Origin: Thalassiosira profunda
Taxonomy: Eukaryota > Bacillariophyta > Thalassiosirophyceae > Thalassiosirales > Thalassiosiraceae
Direction of reading: 5' to 3'
Length of the DNA stretch: 19,048 bases
Assembly (NCBI GenBank): GCA_036939355.1
Contig: JALLAP010000459.1
Location: 1 to 19,048, forward strand
This document shows, in pieces, positions 17,871 through 19,048 of this stretch. Below the pieces are notes generated by a model. The model did no database searches. It saw only the letters and a list, made by a program, of their open reading frames with translations, and was not told where the DNA came from. The translations under genes were made by a program, and so were the position numbers. Position 1 is the first letter of the stretch. Each line of letters begins with the position of its first letter.

Positions 17871-18251
17871 CGTTGGTGGCTTTCCTCTCTCTCAGGGTTC
17901 CGTGTGCCAAAGAATGGGGCGTTGTTGCAAAGAGAAAAGAGAGAGAGTGATGTTGCTCTCGGGTTGCGCAAAGTTGTGAATGATTCGAGGTGTGTCGGGG
18001 GCAAGTTTGGAAAGCCCCCGATACCTCGCCAATCTTTCGCGTAGGACATTCATTAGGACATTGTGATACCAGTTTGGGGTTCTAGAGGATTTTGTTAGGA
18101 GTAATGCCTAACATTTTACTTCGCTTATTTCTTGTCATCCGACGAGAAATGTAAACTTGATCCGGGGGGTGGCCATCAGCAAATTTTCACGGCCGCCCTG
18201 AACTGCCATCAGATCCCACAACACATCAAACAACACAGCCACAACAACATC
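17871..18251. promoter_or_regulatory. divergent promoter region of paralogue B and plastid-targeted gene
   Basis: These 381 bp hold both 5' flanks. They contain a G6 run at 18164-18169 and a repeated TAGGACATT (about 18042-18062). The downstream frame is open back to 18132, but the ATG at 18252 is preferred because it starts directly at the signal peptide. Confidence 0.5.
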
Positions 18252-18845
18252 ATGAAGACCCCCGAGACCGCCCCGATCCTTACCGCCGCCGCCGCGCTAC
18301 TCGCAACGCCGAGCGCGGCGTTCCAGTGCGGGAGATCCTCCCGCTTCGCGCCCCAGCACGCGTCGCATCCGCGCGCTTCGATGCCCCTGCCGCCATCCCC
18401 GTTGGCGTCCCCATCGGCGATACACTACCGCTCCACGCCCGACGAGCTGCCGGTGACCCTCTCGGTGACCGACGACGCCGTGTGGGCCCACCACGTGTCC
18501 AACAACGACGATCGGGCCGACCTGGACGAGTACCTGGCGTATCTCGCGCGGCGGTGCAAAAACCTCGGGCTCGCCGTGGCATCCGTGCCGCAACACGACC
18601 GACGGGAGCGCCGCGCGCGGTTGCGACAAAGCGCGCTGCTGGGGCCATCGACGATCAACTTGCTCCCTCAAACGGCCGCGGGGCGGGCCCCGGCCGCCAT
18701 GCGCGCCCTTCGCGGAATTGCAGTGCCAATGGTATCGACAGTGCGGCTCGCGGCGCGGGTCGCGGCGATTTTGCCCGCGTCGCTGGCCACCCTGGCGATG
18801 ATGCTGGTGCTCTATCCTCTTTTCAGAGGCGTGCGCAGTGGTTGA
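18252..18845 (+). CDS. plastid-targeted protein of unknown function with C-terminal membrane helix
   Basis: A single exon of 197 residues. The start at 18252 gives MKTPETAPILTAAAALLATPSAAFQCGRSSRFAP, a hydrophobic signal peptide with a predicted cleavage just before Phe (SAA-F), then a Ser/Arg/Pro-rich stretch lacking acidic residues. This is the bipartite presequence that carries proteins into secondary red plastids of diatoms and their relatives. The mature part begins near residue 60 (RSTPDELPVTLSVTDD) and contains a helical charged region (DLDEYLAYLARRCKNLGL). It ends with a hydrophobic segment (VAAILPASLATLAMMLVLYPLF) followed by RGVRSG. I recognise no family. A thylakoid or envelope membrane position is inferred. 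An upstream in-frame ATG at 18132 would bury the signal peptide and is less likely. Confidence 0.72.
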   Translation: MKTPETAPILTAAAALLATPSAAFQCGRSSRFAPQHASHPRASMPLPPSPLASPSAIHYRSTPDELPVTLSVTDDAVWAHHVSNNDDRADLDEYLAYLARRCKNLGLAVASVPQHDRRERRARLRQSALLGPSTINLLPQTAAGRAPAAMRALRGIAVPMVSTVRLAARVAAILPASLATLAMMLVLYPLFRGVRSG

Positions 18846-19048
18846 GAGTCGATTGCCTGAGGATGTTTTCTGTGCTAGATGGTAAAGGGCCGTATGTCGT
18901 TTGACCCTAACAAGCTCGGCGATTTCTGTTGCTGCGATACACGAGCCACAGACTTCCGCATGGCCAAGCAGAATCCCAGATATGTGGAGCACTCCTAGTG
19001 GGGCCGCGCCAGGGAGAACGCAGGTGGAATCGTAACGTGGGCTCCGGC
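18846..19048. other. right flank, 3' region
   Basis: 3' flank of the plastid-targeted gene up to the window edge; no feature was recognised. Confidence 0.45.

Noticed and set aside
15441..18044. Long plus-strand frames opposite the two secreted-protein genes
   Set aside because: They are antisense shadows of GC-rich Pro/Thr repeats; the minus-strand reading has signal peptides, introns and paralogy.

Overview
The window is nuclear DNA from a eukaryotic alga. I read it as a photosynthetic stramenopile, most likely a centric diatom of the Thalassiosira type. The grounds are: an intron-containing tRNA gene; short spliceosomal introns that all begin GTGAGT; a presequence at 18252 with a Phe just after a signal peptide (the ASAFAP-like signature of secondary red plastids); two secreted proteins carrying R-x-L motifs like those of diatom cell-wall proteins; and a pair of F-box-like genes starting M(N/D)DLSDDIV, which resemble from memory a large diatom family. 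No database search was possible, so the genus is an inference.

Layout. 1-1107: no gene seen. 1118-1202 (-): tRNA-Lys(CUU) with a 12-nt intron and a T5 terminator. 1816-2262 (-): small secreted protein with two DUF333-like repeats. 2622-3617 (-): signal-peptide-bearing SET-domain protein, divergent from 3805-5019 (+), an organelle-targeted M50 (site-2-protease-like) metalloprotease. 5417-8469 (-): large protein with Cys motifs, a BRCT domain and a long basic tail, broken by one apparent frameshift. It is divergent from 8963-10449 (+), an atypical TALE/KN-like homeodomain protein. A 37-bp-stem inverted repeat lies between the two. 10638-12439 (-): three-exon type II membrane protein resembling five-bladed beta-propeller carbohydrate-active enzymes, divergent from 12635-13956 (+), an F-box-like/LRR gene with a frameshift. 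14208-14815 (-): degraded F-box paralogue, followed by a duplicated remnant of its 3' region (15079-15212). 15457-16154 and 16792-17870 (-): tandem paralogues for secreted Pro/Thr-rich proteins ending in a knottin-like cysteine module. 18252-18845 (+): plastid-targeted protein of unknown function.

Genes are compact and mostly in divergent pairs that share a short promoter. Each of the four divergent intergenic regions contains a poly-G run of 6 to 15 bases. I see no functional operon. The best candidates for new biology are the tandem secreted Cys-module family, the SET protein with a signal peptide, the homeodomain with an enlarged helix 2-3 turn, and the BRCT protein. Three apparent one-base deletions and one single 'n' inside a 72-bp repeat show that assembly quality should be checked before calling pseudogenes.
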